The translations under genes and the position numbers were made by a program. Shown in pieces: positions 31,828-40,648 of a stretch of 64,000 nucleotides of DNA. The stretch is from contig DASVQQ010000025.1 of the NCBI GenBank assembly GCA_036389035.1, positions 54,508 to 118,507 of the forward strand, read 5' to 3'. The notes under the pieces were generated by a model. The model did no database searches. It was not told the DNA's origin and worked only from the letters and a program-made list of their open reading frames with translations. How positions within the stretch are numbered: position 1 is the first letter of the stretch; each line of letters opens with the position of its first letter. This DNA comes from Jatrophihabitans sp. Lineage in GTDB: Bacteria > Actinomycetota > Actinomycetes > Mycobacteriales > Jatrophihabitantaceae.

Positions 31828-32798
31828 CACCGATCTCCCTCGTAGTAGACGAAACGTTTGCTCAGCCGAACCTGCACCGCGGTGATCAGCAGGATGATGC
31901 CGAAGAGGAGCCAGGCCAGCGCCGAGGCATAGCCCATGTGCAACACGCCGAAGGCCTGCTGGAACAGGTAGATCACGTAGAACAGCGCCGCGTCGTTGGC
32001 ATAGGTGCTCTGCTGCTGCCCCCCGAAGAACATCGTGTAAGCCTGGTCGAACATCTGCAGGGAGTTGATGGTCAGCACGATCATGGTGAAGAACAGCGCG
32101 CCGCTGATCATCGGCAGGGTGATCCGGCGGAACCGGTTGAAGCTGCCGGCGCCATCGAGCTGGGCAGCCTCGTAGAGGTCCTTCGGAACCTGTTGCAAGG
32201 CAGCCAGGTAGATCACCACGGTGCCGCCCAGCCCCCACAGCATGGTCAGCGCGAGCCCCGGCTTGATCCAGGCGCTGTCGGTGGTCCAGTTCGGCCCGTG
32301 CACCCCGATCAGCATCAGGCTGCGGTTGATCAAGCCCTTCTGACCGTTGAGCAGCAGCAGGAACAGCGCGGCCGCCGCCACGGTGGGCGTCATCACCGGC
32401 AGGTAGAACACCGTGCGAAAGAAGCCGGCCGCGCGACCCACCCGGTTGAGCACCATCGCCAGGCCGAGCGCCACCGCCATCGCGGCCGGCACGTACATCA
32501 CCGCATAGATAAGGGTGTTCTTCAGAGCCAGCGCGACCTTCGGATCAGACATCAGCTGCTGGTAGTTCTGCGTGCCGACATAGTTCGGAGCGTTGATCTG
32601 GTCATAGTCGGTGAAGGACAGGTACAGGCTGATCAGCATCGGCGCCGTGGTGAACACCACGAAGCCGATGATCCACGGGGACAGGAAGCCGTAGGCGGCC
32701 CGGATCTCGCGCCAGTTGCGGCGCGGTCCGGCCGGCTGCCGACCAGCCGCTGAGCGGGCGGCGCGCTCGATCGACTTGTCAGTTAACGTCTTGGTCAT
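31827..32798 (-). CDS. Sugar ABC transporter permease, MalF-type
   Basis: 323 residues, six membrane helices. It carries AYGFLSPWIIGFVVFTTAPM at the first helix and the EAA loop LYEAAQLDGAGSFNRFRRIT. It forms the membrane pore with the MalG-type partner. It begins 6 bp after the binding-protein gene. No ATPase gene is present in the locus, which in actinobacteria usually means a shared MsiK-type ATPase encoded elsewhere. Confidence 0.93.
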   Translation of the reverse strand: MTKTLTDKSIERAARSAAGRQPAGPRRNWREIRAAYGFLSPWIIGFVVFTTAPMLISLYLSFTDYDQINAPNYVGTQNYQQLMSDPKVALALKNTLIYAVMYVPAAMAVALGLAMVLNRVGRAAGFFRTVFYLPVMTPTVAAAALFLLLLNGQKGLINRSLMLIGVHGPNWTTDSAWIKPGLALTMLWGLGGTVVIYLAALQQVPKDLYEAAQLDGAGSFNRFRRITLPMISGALFFTMIVLTINSLQMFDQAYTMFFGGQQQSTYANDAALFYVIYLFQQAFGVLHMGYASALAWLLFGIILLITAVQVRLSKRFVYYEGDR

Positions 32799-32804
32799 CG
32801 GGTC

Positions 32805-34151
32805 TCACTTGAGCGCCGAGTAGGCCTTGGACGCCTCGGACTGGGCTTGCCTCATGGCCTGCTCCGGAGCCTGCCGACCGGCCAGCACCCGGTTAACGGC
32901 ATCGGTCCAGGCAGTCTTGATCTCGCTGCCGGCCTTGGAGGAATTGACCGCGAAGGCGGTCTCGGTGGAGGCGTAGTAATGGCTGACTGCCTGGTCGAAG
33001 CCGGCTCGGCCACTGGGCTTGACGTACTTGTCCTGAACCTGGTGGTCGGCCTCGACGTTGGCGGTCCACAGCCCGGTGAACATGGACTTGTTCTTCGCCA
33101 CGGTCGCGGCGCGAGCCGCTCCGGCCTGCATCCAGGTCTCGGTCGCCGTCATGGTCTTCATCCACTGCACGGCGGCCTTGGCGTTCTTCGCGCCCTTGGG
33201 CAAGGCCCAGGCACTGCCGTCGCAGAAGCTGATCGGCTTGCCCTGCCGGTCGGTGAACGGCACCGACTGCAGGTCCAGGTTCGGCGACGCCTGCACCAGC
33301 ACATTCACATACCAGCCTTCCCAAGGGAAAGCCACCGCCTGGTTCTTGACGAAGGCGTTGCCGGCTCCGAAGATGTCCCAGGTGTCGCGGAAGGCCTTGA
33401 ACTTCGACCAGCCGCCCTGTTCGGAGATCAGGCTGTAGGCGAAGGCCAACGCCTCGGCGGTCTTGGGGTCGTCCAGGTTGGGTGAGCCGTCGGAGTTCAC
33501 CAGGTCAGCCCCGTTGGCCTTGGCCCAGAGCGGCAGGAACTCGGGCAGCTTGGGGTCGAAACCGATCCGGCTGATCTTCGCGCCCTTGGCCTGATAGAGC
33601 TTGGCGGCGTTGGCGTGCAGCTTGTTCCAATCGGTGGTGGACAGGTCCTGCGGACTCAAGCCGGCTTCGCGCATCGCCTTGCCGTTGATCAGGATGTTGC
33701 GGGTGTTGTAGAACTCCGGGATCCCGTACACCTTGTCATCGACGGTGACCTGTCTCATCGCCGGCCCGCGGTACTGCTCGGTGTCGATGTCCAGTTCTGA
33801 GATCAGATCATCCAGTGGCTGCAACGCTCCCTTGGCGGCGTAGGTGCCGATCAGGCCGCGCTCCAGGTAGACCAGGTCGGACGGGTTTCCGCTGGCCACC
33901 GAGCTGAGGAACTGCTGCGGGTCGAAGTCACCCTCATTGATCCGGACCGTGATGTTCGGATGCGCCTTCTTGAACGCGTCGATCCGAGCCTGGCCGACAT
34001 CGTCAGGCTTGCCGAAACCCTGGGTGGTCACCGAGCCGGCGCCGCTGCTGGCAGTGGGGCTCGTCTGCTGTCTGACGCCACCACAGCCGGCGATCGTGAG
34101 CGCTGCTATGCCGCTGGCCCCGAACAGGAACGATCGACGGTCGATGCTCAT
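32805..34151 (-). CDS. Extracellular sugar-binding lipoprotein (ABC importer)
   Basis: 448 residues. The N terminus has a twin-arginine-like DRRSFLFGASG followed by a lipobox TIAGC (Cys near residue 23), so it is a membrane-anchored lipoprotein. The mature part matches family 1 solute-binding proteins, including KAHPNITVRINEGDFD and a PFPWEGWY-like AVAFPWEGWYVN segment. It is the first gene of the importer operon. The carbohydrate cannot be deduced. AGGGAG precedes the ATG. Confidence 0.93.
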   Translation of the reverse strand: MSIDRRSFLFGASGIAALTIAGCGGVRQQTSPTASSGAGSVTTQGFGKPDDVGQARIDAFKKAHPNITVRINEGDFDPQQFLSSVASGNPSDLVYLERGLIGTYAAKGALQPLDDLISELDIDTEQYRGPAMRQVTVDDKVYGIPEFYNTRNILINGKAMREAGLSPQDLSTTDWNKLHANAAKLYQAKGAKISRIGFDPKLPEFLPLWAKANGADLVNSDGSPNLDDPKTAEALAFAYSLISEQGGWSKFKAFRDTWDIFGAGNAFVKNQAVAFPWEGWYVNVLVQASPNLDLQSVPFTDRQGKPISFCDGSAWALPKGAKNAKAAVQWMKTMTATETWMQAGAARAATVAKNKSMFTGLWTANVEADHQVQDKYVKPSGRAGFDQAVSHYYASTETAFAVNSSKAGSEIKTAWTDAVNRVLAGRQAPEQAMRQAQSEASKAYSALK

Positions 34152-34215
34152 GACTCACACTCCCTGATACCCGCACAACTGCGGACAGATCAGCTCGGGG
34201 TTGAGCGATGGGTAC

Positions 34216-34244
34216 AAAGTAGGCCGAAAAACTTCGACTGGCAA
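34216..34244 (-). promoter_or_regulatory. Predicted promoter of the sugar importer
   Basis: On the minus strand TTGCCA (34244-34239) and TACTTT (34221-34216) are separated by 17 bp, about 65 bp before the binding-protein start. The surrounding DNA is relatively AT-rich. No LacI-type palindrome is obvious, and no regulator gene is adjacent. Confidence 0.4.
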
Positions 34245-34439
34245 ACTATTGTCTGCATGTCCGTCGTCGCCGATGGGCGCCTCGGGCCACGGCAGCACCT
34301 GGCACCGGGTTCGCTGGCACCTGGCCGCGGTCGCCTCTCATTCTCACGTGGCCTTGAGCATCCGAATTCGGGTTGTCACCGAATACCTGGTAGACGCCTG
34401 ACGCTCCTATGCGCTGGCGCGACTAGCCCAGGAGCTCCC

Positions 34440-34949
34440 GTGACCGGTACCGATTCCCGACTTGAGACCGCCAGGCCACCCACCCGCGCCGGAGCCTCCT
34501 GGCGGGTTGGGATCGGCGTCCTGCTCGCCAGCACCATCGGTGCGGCCGCGTTGGCCGGGTGCGGGTCTTCGGACTCAACCGAGGCCACGGTGCCATCCAG
34601 TGTCTCCTCGCCGGCCGGAAACGGCATGGGTTCGGCGACCGTCCCCTCGTCGCCGGCCACCTCGTCATCAGCCGCCAGCATGTCGTCGCAGCCGGCCGCA
34701 CAGGCGGCCGTCATCACCATCGACAAGTTCGACTACAGCGTGCCGGCATCGGTCAGCCCGGGCGCGATGATCACGGTGGAGAACAAGGATGGCGAGAAGC
34801 ACACTGTCACAGCAGACAACGCCGACGCATTCGACGTCGAGGTAGACGGTGACGGCAACACCAGCTTCAAAGCGCCGACCACACCTGGCAGCTACCCGTT
34901 CTCTTGCATTTTCCACTCGAACATGACCGGTGTGCTGATCGTCAAGTGA
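34440..34949 (+). CDS. Cupredoxin (plastocyanin-like) lipoprotein
   Basis: 169 residues. A signal peptide ends in lipobox ALAGC. A Ser/Ala-rich linker of about 50 residues follows, then a cupredoxin domain with all four type 1 copper ligands: His in GEKHTVTAD, Cys and His in FSCIFHSNM, and Met in the same segment. It is an extracellular electron-transfer or copper-binding protein. The GTG at 34440 has AGGAG 7 nt upstream. The frame upstream is rejected. The stop overlaps the next GTG (GTGA). Confidence 0.9.
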   Translation: MTGTDSRLETARPPTRAGASWRVGIGVLLASTIGAAALAGCGSSDSTEATVPSSVSSPAGNGMGSATVPSSPATSSSAASMSSQPAAQAAVITIDKFDYSVPASVSPGAMITVENKDGEKHTVTADNADAFDVEVDGDGNTSFKAPTTPGSYPFSCIFHSNMTGVLIVK

Positions 34950-35395
34950 CCGTCTATCCCTCGGTTCGCAACGGCTCAAAGCTGACCGGTATCGGGTTAC
35001 GCGCGGGGACCGGGGCCGCGCTGATCATTGAGGCGGTGATTCACCTGCAACTGGCCGCAAATTATCAGCTCGCCGCACCAGCAGGGATCGGTCAGGGCAA
35101 CCTGTTCCGGATCGAAGCGGCGGCTGCCATCCTCGCGGCGCTGTGGGTGCTGGTCAGCGGCAGCTGGAAGGCATACGCAGCGGCACTACTGATAGCTGCC
35201 GGCGGACTTGGCGCCGTCCTGCTCTACCGCTATTACCAGGTGCCTGCGTTCGGGCCGATGCCAGCCATGTACGAGCCGCTGTGGTACTTCAAGAAAACCG
35301 TCACCGCAGTGGCCGAGGCAATCGCCACCGTCACCGCTCTCATCGGATTTTTGCTCGTGAGGCAATCCGCCTCGTCGAGGGTGGCGAATCACTGA
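34946..35395 (+). CDS. Small integral membrane protein, four helices
   Basis: 149 residues with four hydrophobic helices (around LRAGTGAALIIEAVIHLQLA, AAAILAALWVLVSG, AALLIAAGGLGAVLLY and AIATVTALIGFLLV). It contains QLAANYQLAAPAGIGQGN between helices 1 and 2, a pattern seen in small actinobacterial membrane proteins of unknown role. Coupled by a GTGA overlap to the cupredoxin gene, so the two may work together in the membrane. Confidence 0.75.
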   Translation: MTVYPSVRNGSKLTGIGLRAGTGAALIIEAVIHLQLAANYQLAAPAGIGQGNLFRIEAAAAILAALWVLVSGSWKAYAAALLIAAGGLGAVLLYRYYQVPAFGPMPAMYEPLWYFKKTVTAVAEAIATVTALIGFLLVRQSASSRVANH

Positions 35396-35450
35396 CACGT
35401 CCTACCCATTGCCAGGCAACTCCGCCTGGCTGGCGCCCGGAGGAAATCGT

Positions 35451-36227
35451 ATGAAGAAGTCCCTGCTCCTGTTGGCCCCGACTGTCGCGCTGGGCGCGGC
35501 AGCCCTGGCAATGCCAGGCGCGGCGTCAGCCGCCGACGGCCACTCCTACCAAGCTCAGCTGAACGCCATCAACAACTCCTCGGCCTCAGGCAACCTGACG
35601 CTCTCGCTGAACGGCTCGGAGGCGACCGTCACCCAGACCGTTTCCGGCCTGGCCGAGACGTTCGGTGGCAACCCCTACCCGCACGTGCAGCACATCCACA
35701 TCGGCGCCAGGGGCGAGTGCCCGACCCAGGACGCCGACAAGGACGGCGATGACGTCGTCAGCACCACCGAGGGCGCTCCCAGCTACGGCCCGATCGGCAC
35801 CACGCTGTCCACCTCCGGTGACACCAGCCCGGCGGCCGGCACCACGCTGACTGTCGCTCCCTCGGGCGGCTCGTACAACTACGAGCGCACCTTCACGCTG
35901 GACGACAAGACGATGGCGTCCTTGAAGGACGGCACGGCGGTCGTCGTGGTTCACGGTCTGGACCCCGAGACTCTCAGTGAGAAGGCTCAAGCCGCCAAGA
36001 GCGACCTGGTCCCGTCGCTGCCGCTGGCCGCCACCTCGCCGGCGCTGTGTGGAACCCTGGCCGCCTCTCAGATGGGCTCGATGCCCGGCGGTGGTGTTGA
36101 CACCGGCGGCGGCAGCACCTCAGGTGTGGAGAACCAGGCAGTGCTCGGTTTCGGGGGGGCTCTTCTCGCGGCCGGCTTGGGTGCCGGTGTGTTGGCGATG
36201 CGTCGCCGGACCGCGTCCGAGAGCTGA
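35451..36227 (+). CDS. Surface protein with CHRD-like domain and C-terminal membrane anchor
   Basis: 258 residues. A Sec signal peptide (about 1-27, ending ASA-A), then a domain with HSYQAQLNAINNSSASGNLTL and PHVQHIHIGARGECP, which resembles CHRD-type beta domains. The C terminus has a Gly/Ser linker, a hydrophobic helix and a basic RRRT tail. That is the outline of a cell-wall-anchored protein, but I do not see an LPxTG-like motif before the helix. A class F sortase gene follows 24 bp later. It may be processed at a non-canonical site or simply stay in the membrane. Confidence 0.78.
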   Translation: MKKSLLLLAPTVALGAAALAMPGAASAADGHSYQAQLNAINNSSASGNLTLSLNGSEATVTQTVSGLAETFGGNPYPHVQHIHIGARGECPTQDADKDGDDVVSTTEGAPSYGPIGTTLSTSGDTSPAAGTTLTVAPSGGSYNYERTFTLDDKTMASLKDGTAVVVVHGLDPETLSEKAQAAKSDLVPSLPLAATSPALCGTLAASQMGSMPGGGVDTGGGSTSGVENQAVLGFGGALLAAGLGAGVLAMRRRTASES

Positions 36228-36251
36228 TCGAGCACAGCTGGTGCGTATCTG

Positions 36252-37013
36252 ATGTCTGAGAAAGCGCACAACGGTCGCCGCGGCAGGCAGCTTGCTGCCG
36301 CCGCGGCGATCGTGCTGGTAGCGGCCGGGGTGATCGCGCTGCTGGTCGGCCTGCGCAGCCAACGGCAGGCGCCCCAGCCACCACCAGCTGCGGCCGTGGC
36401 CAGTTCCATCTCCCCGAGCTCAACGCCCTCGATTCCGGCGGTGCCACCTGCGCCCTCCCGCTCTGGAACGAAGTCCAGCGGCACGCCGGCACCGTCCACT
36501 GGCCTGGCCAAGCCTGCCAAGCCCAGCACCAAGGGTCCGTTGTTACCCAGGTCGGCACCCGTCCGGTTAGACATCCCGAATCTCCAGGTCAGCTCGGATC
36601 TGCTGCAGCTGGGGCTCAATCCCGACCAGACGATGCAGGTCCCGCCACTGGCCAAGAACGCCCCCGCCGGTTGGTACAAGCACTCCCCCACCCCTGGGCA
36701 GCTCGGACCCTCGGTCCTGCTCGGCCACCTGGACTCCGCCGAGCACGGCCCGGGAGTCTTCTTCAAGCTCGGCGCGCTGCGCCCCGGCGACACCCTGACC
36801 GTCACCCGTTCGGACAACACGGTCGCGGTGTTCCGGACCGACCGGGTGGTGTCCTATCGCAAGGACAAGTTCCCGACCCTCGAGGTGTACGGCAACACCG
36901 ACAGCGCTCAACTGCGCCTGATCACCTGCGGCGGCAAGTTCGATCCCAGTTCCGGCGCCTATGAAAGCAACGTCGTCGCCTTCGCCACCCTGGTGTCCAG
37001 CCGACCGGCCTAG
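36252..37013 (+). CDS. Class F sortase
   Basis: 253 residues. One N-terminal membrane helix (about 17-36), a Pro/Ser-rich linker to about residue 100, then the sortase barrel. The catalytic histidine is in VLLGHLDS, the cysteine in RLITCGGKFD, and the YESNVVAFA end is typical of the actinobacterial class F. The enzyme cleaves or transfers surface proteins outside the membrane. The neighbouring gene encodes a surface protein with a sorting-like tail, its probable partner. The order surface protein, sortase, lipoprotein suggests one operon. Confidence 0.92.
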   Translation: MSEKAHNGRRGRQLAAAAAIVLVAAGVIALLVGLRSQRQAPQPPPAAAVASSISPSSTPSIPAVPPAPSRSGTKSSGTPAPSTGLAKPAKPSTKGPLLPRSAPVRLDIPNLQVSSDLLQLGLNPDQTMQVPPLAKNAPAGWYKHSPTPGQLGPSVLLGHLDSAEHGPGVFFKLGALRPGDTLTVTRSDNTVAVFRTDRVVSYRKDKFPTLEVYGNTDSAQLRLITCGGKFDPSSGAYESNVVAFATLVSSRPA

Positions 37014-37049
37014 ACCATCGCCCATCCTCGCCAAGAAACGAGCATCCCC

Positions 37050-37730
37050 ATGAAGACACGGCAACTGGCCCTCGGCCTGAGCGCCCTCGCGCTCGCGGCA
37101 ACCGGCTGCTCGACGGGCAAGGACTCCGGCACGCCGGCCCCGGCCGGCGCGGCGTCGTCGGTGGCGGCGGGGCAGCAGGCGGCCGGCATGTCGAAGGCGC
37201 CCGGTCAGCCGGCGGCGACGGGCCACAGCCACACGATGGCTGCCGGCGAGACGATGGCGGGCCATAGCCACCCGGCGAAGTCAGCTCAGCCGACAGCCGG
37301 CAGCGAGCCCTCGGCGGCCGCGAAGATGGTGTGCTCCGGGCGCGTCCCCGACACCGTAAGGACGGTGCTGAAACTGAGCGCGCCCGCCCCGACCAGCACC
37401 AGCTGGCAGGACCAGCTCTACACCTGCACCTACACGCTGCCGATGGGCAAGATGGTGCTGTCTGTCAAGGAGTCAGCCAGCAAGCCGGCCGCTCGTGACT
37501 ACTTCCAAGCGCTGCGCGCCAAGCTGGGTGACACCGGTCCCTTGCTGGGGGTGGGCGAGCAGGCCTATGCGACCAAGACCGGAACCGCGGTGGTGCTGAA
37601 GGACAACATGACGTTGCGGGTGGACACCACCGCGTTGCCGCCAGTGTTCGGCCCGCAGCAACAACGGCGTACCGACCTCGCCTACCAGATGGCCACCATC
37701 GTGATGGGCTGCTGGGTTGACCACCAGTGA
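37050..37730 (+). CDS. Lipoprotein with His/Met-rich linker
   Basis: 226 residues. Lipobox ATGC (Cys near 20). A linker contains HSHTMAAGETMAGHSH, a His/Met-rich stretch that could bind copper. The C-terminal domain (about 95-226) has two cysteine pairs, in VCSG and YTCTYTLPMG, and ends VMGCWVDHQ. No family is recognised. It closes a plus-strand run that begins with the cupredoxin and is followed by a strong terminator. Confidence 0.75.
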   Translation: MKTRQLALGLSALALAATGCSTGKDSGTPAPAGAASSVAAGQQAAGMSKAPGQPAATGHSHTMAAGETMAGHSHPAKSAQPTAGSEPSAAAKMVCSGRVPDTVRTVLKLSAPAPTSTSWQDQLYTCTYTLPMGKMVLSVKESASKPAARDYFQALRAKLGDTGPLLGVGEQAYATKTGTAVVLKDNMTLRVDTTALPPVFGPQQQRRTDLAYQMATIVMGCWVDHQ

Positions 37731-37763
37731 GCCGGCCTGATTGAGGCAAGGTCACCACGCCGA

Positions 37764-37799
37764 GAGAGGGTGGCGAGGCTTGCGCCTCGCCACCCTCTC
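37764..37799. terminator. Bidirectional terminator hairpin
   Basis: Perfect 16-bp inverted repeat with a 4-nt loop between two convergent genes (ends at 37730 and 37847). It can terminate both transcripts. Confidence 0.9.
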
Positions 37800-37846
37800 G
37801 CGGTCTATCAGTCTTCAGCTAGCAAACCTGCGTCTACCGGCCTGGC

Positions 37847-38941
37847 TCAGGCCTTGCAGTTGGCCAGTTCTGCCGGCGGCGTCACCGACGGCTCACCGAA
37901 GAAGTATCCGGCGCACGCGATCAGGAAGGCCGGAACCTCTTCGGGGATGAAGTGACCCGAATCCGGTGCCACGACCTCACGGACGTCACTCGCCACTGCC
38001 CGGAACGAGGCGGCGACGCCCGGTCCGAAGACATACTGCGCGCCCATCGCCATCACCGGCAGGGTGACCTGCGGTGAGGCGTTGGCCTGGTTGTACTGGG
38101 CGTTCGCGGGGAAGGCCCGGTAGTACTCGTAACCGGCGGAGCGGCGAGCGTCGCTGCTGTAGGCCCGGTAGTAGACCTCCTTGTCGATCCCCTCAGGGTG
38201 CCGGCTGTCGTTGAACAACATGCCGAGGTAGGTCGAGACATCCCCATCGTCGACGATGTTCTCCGGGATGGGCTTGGCCGCGCCGTTCAGGCCGAAGTGG
38301 AAGCTCAGGCCGTAGACGCTCTCCAGGCCGAATCCGTTCAGCGGCGTCTCGAGCACCGCCATCCGGCTCACGCTGTTCGGGAACTGCTTGGCATAGGGGT
38401 AGGCCACCAGCGCGCCGAGGTCGTGCCCCATGAGCTGGATCTTGTCGTAACCCAGCGCCTGAACGCCCTGGTGAATCCGGCGGGCGGTGTGCGCCGCGTC
38501 ATACCCGTCGGCCGGGATGCTCGACTTACCCAGGCCGGGCAGGTTGAAGGCGATCACGGTGTGGGTCTTGGCGAGCTCGGGCATCACCTTGTGCCAGGCC
38601 CAGGACGTCTCGGGCCAGCCGTGCAGCAGCACCAGCGCAGGACCCTTGCCACCCTTGACGTAGTGCAGGTTGACGCCCTCGACCGGGACCATTCCCTGGC
38701 TGAAGGTGTTGTTGAACTCGGCCAGGCTGAACTTGACCTGACCCAGCGCTTTGCCGTGCTTGGCCTTGGCCAGGGCAGCCTGGCTCTTGTTCGGGTTCTT
38801 CGACGCGCCACCGGCATCGGCGACGGCGCCGCTGACCAGCAGGGCCGAGGCGGCGACGAGCGCCCCGATGGCGGTGCGGCCCCAGCGCCGGTTGGCCGGC
38901 TTGCCTGCGGGCGCAGGGGGTGAATCTGTATCGAACGACAT
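37847..38941 (-). CDS. Secreted alpha/beta hydrolase, epoxide-hydrolase-like
   Basis: 364 residues. An N-terminal RRWGR followed by a hydrophobic segment (about 19-45) points to export, perhaps by Tat. The catalytic domain has the oxyanion motif HGWPETSW, the nucleophile elbow GHDLGA with Asp as nucleophile, and the final histidine in DSGHFIPEE. An Asp nucleophile with HGWP is typical of epoxide hydrolases and haloalkane-dehalogenase-like enzymes. AAGGAG precedes the ATG. Single gene ending at the bidirectional terminator. Confidence 0.88.
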   Translation of the reverse strand: MSFDTDSPPAPAGKPANRRWGRTAIGALVAASALLVSGAVADAGGASKNPNKSQAALAKAKHGKALGQVKFSLAEFNNTFSQGMVPVEGVNLHYVKGGKGPALVLLHGWPETSWAWHKVMPELAKTHTVIAFNLPGLGKSSIPADGYDAAHTARRIHQGVQALGYDKIQLMGHDLGALVAYPYAKQFPNSVSRMAVLETPLNGFGLESVYGLSFHFGLNGAAKPIPENIVDDGDVSTYLGMLFNDSRHPEGIDKEVYYRAYSSDARRSAGYEYYRAFPANAQYNQANASPQVTLPVMAMGAQYVFGPGVAASFRAVASDVREVVAPDSGHFIPEEVPAFLIACAGYFFGEPSVTPPAELANCKA

Positions 38942-39610
38942 GGGATCTCCTTGTGGATGGATAGGGAGCGTTGGATCGGACAGCGCCTACGGGTCACAAA
39001 TGGTGCGGCGTGTCTCAGTCCGCCTCACGGCACCCTTACGGCCGAAATCAGAACACTTTTCACCTGGCACGTCAACCGGAACGGAGTGACCGACACCGGC
39101 TGCTTTCAGGGAATAAACCTCGGCAGAGCCGAATCGTGCGGGCACACCCCTTCCCCAGACTGGCCACTTCCGCGACTCTCTGCCGAACGCGGTTGAGCAA
39201 CGTGACTTCGCCCTGCTGCCGACAGGCAAACCCGGTCTGACCTGGCGTGCCCGATATGTGAAAGATGGTCGCTCACGACGATGCGGTACCGAGCCGGCAG
39301 CCAGCCGGCCGGTACCGCATCCACCGGAGCACTCGCGCTTGTCAGGTCATGGGCCGAGACGCCGAGCCGAGCACCGGCGCACGCTCACCCAGGTGTCCTC
39401 GCGTCACGGACACCCTCCTCGGCTCGTGGTCGGATCGCTCAGCGGCTCGGGGCAGTTCCGGACTGCGTCACAGTTGATCAGCCGCGCCTCAGCTGCTGCC
39501 CGAGTCCCATGATTGGGGACAGCGCCAAGCCACAGCACCTTCGCGATTGCCCGGCGGCTTCCGCGAGATCGGGTGGCCCCGGCAGTCGCGCGACATGTCA
39601 TGATCCTTCG
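38942..39610. other. 669-bp non-coding region with strong RNA-like structure
   Basis: No frame here has coding character, although one frame is open into the downstream MTHFR-like gene. The right half contains several nested inverted repeats (see 39280-39426). The left half must carry the promoter of the hydrolase gene. Confidence 0.5.
39280..39426. ncRNA. Candidate structured RNA or leader upstream of the MTHFR-like gene
   Basis: A long hairpin lies at 39280-39321: 12-bp arms GATGCGGTACCG/CGGTACCGCATC plus inner GCCGGC/GCCGGC, a one-base bulge and a 5-nt loop. Then a 9-bp stem CGAGCCGAG/CTCGGCTCG (39363-39371 with 39418-39426) encloses a perfect 7-bp hairpin GGTGTCC/GGACACC (39392-39414). 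Orientation is unknown. It could be a terminator followed by a regulatory leader, or an independent small RNA. I could not match it to a known riboswitch, and high GC makes chance stems common. Confidence 0.3.
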
Positions 39611-40648
39611 GTGCCCGCCGAACCGGGGCCGCTCCCGTCGCTGACGAGAGAACCGGCCTGCCCCAAGCACATGGTTTTCGGACCGTGCGGTGGAGTGCGC
39701 GCGGATCTGTCGTGTGAGATGGCCGCCCACCGGTGCCCGTTCACCGAGAAGCCGACCGTGCCGGACTGGGCCGAGCCGGTGATCGAGAACCAGCCGGCCA
39801 GCGCTCTGCTGGAGGCCACCCGGTCGGGTCCGGTGGTGATCACGGATCTGACGCTGCCGGCTTATGACGCCGGTGCGGTGGCGCGAATCACAGGCGTGCT
39901 GGCCGGCTCGTGTGACGCGCTGCTGGTCGGGGAGCACCAGAATCGCCCGGACTTCCCGCCGACCCTGATGGCGGCCCTGATCCGGCAGGCCGGCGGCGTC
40001 GGATGGCTGACCCTCACCTGCCGGGACCGCAACCGGCTGGTTCTGGAACAGGAGCTGATAGGGCTGCGGATCGCCGGCGCCGACGGGGTGCTGTGCGTGA
40101 CCGGCGACGGCCGGGCCGAGGGCGTCCGACCGGGCGTCACCCAGGTGTTCGACCTCGACGGCACCCGGCTGGCGGGGCTGGCCGCGACGGTGGGGGTTCC
40201 GGTCGCGGTGGCCGAGGCTCCCGATGCCCCGCCCCGGCCACTGCGGCCGGCGCGGTTGCTGCAGAAGCAGCGCGCCGGTGCCCAGCTGGCGTTTCTCAAC
40301 CATGCCGGCAGCGCCGCCGAGTTGGCGCCCTTCGTCCGAGCCTGCCGGGAAGGCGGTGTCACCATTCCGCTCATCGCCGGGGTCGCGGTGTACACCGATC
40401 CGCGCTCGGCCCAGGTCCTGCGAAACTTCCCCGGCCTGCGGTTGGATCCGGAACCGGTGGCACGGGTGCTCGGCGCCGCTGACCCGGTCGCGGCCGGTAT
40501 CGAGGCGGCGGTGGCCGAGGCGGGTCAGCTGCTCGCGATCGAGGGCGTCGGCGGCGTCAACCTCTCGGGCCTGGCCTCTGACCGTGGCGAGCTCTATGCC
40601 GCCGAGGTGAAAGCCGAGATCGGACGTCGAATACGGTCCCGGTTATGA
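39611..40648 (+). CDS. MTHFR-like protein with N-terminal cysteine-rich MTHFR_C (MetV-like) motif
   Basis: 345 residues. Residues 16-36 carry ACPKHMVFGPCGG and a further Cys35 and Cys42, the cysteine motif of the 'methylenetetrahydrofolate reductase C-terminal' domain known from MetV-type proteins, here placed first. The remainder follows the MetF barrel: the LTCRDRNRLVLEQELIGLRI segment, ending near VLCVTGDG, matches the flavin and folate-binding core. Canonical MetF proteins lack the cysteine domain. It may use an Fe-S or zinc partner, or bind a different C1 carrier. GTG start chosen with low certainty. The stop overlaps a methyltransferase ATG (ATGA). Confidence 0.75.
   Translation: MPAEPGPLPSLTREPACPKHMVFGPCGGVRADLSCEMAAHRCPFTEKPTVPDWAEPVIENQPASALLEATRSGPVVITDLTLPAYDAGAVARITGVLAGSCDALLVGEHQNRPDFPPTLMAALIRQAGGVGWLTLTCRDRNRLVLEQELIGLRIAGADGVLCVTGDGRAEGVRPGVTQVFDLDGTRLAGLAATVGVPVAVAEAPDAPPRPLRPARLLQKQRAGAQLAFLNHAGSAAELAPFVRACREGGVTIPLIAGVAVYTDPRSAQVLRNFPGLRLDPEPVARVLGAADPVAAGIEAAVAEAGQLLAIEGVGGVNLSGLASDRGELYAAEVKAEIGRRIRSRL

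Noticed and set aside
35451..36227. LPxTG-anchored sortase substrate
   Set aside because: The C-terminal helix and basic tail are there, but no LPxTG-like motif precedes them, so a standard sorting signal cannot be claimed.
39281..39610. N-terminal extension of the MTHFR-like protein
   Set aside because: The frame is open, but the sequence is low-complexity, contains strong hairpins and lacks a ribosome site; the cysteine motif begins just after the GTG at 39611.
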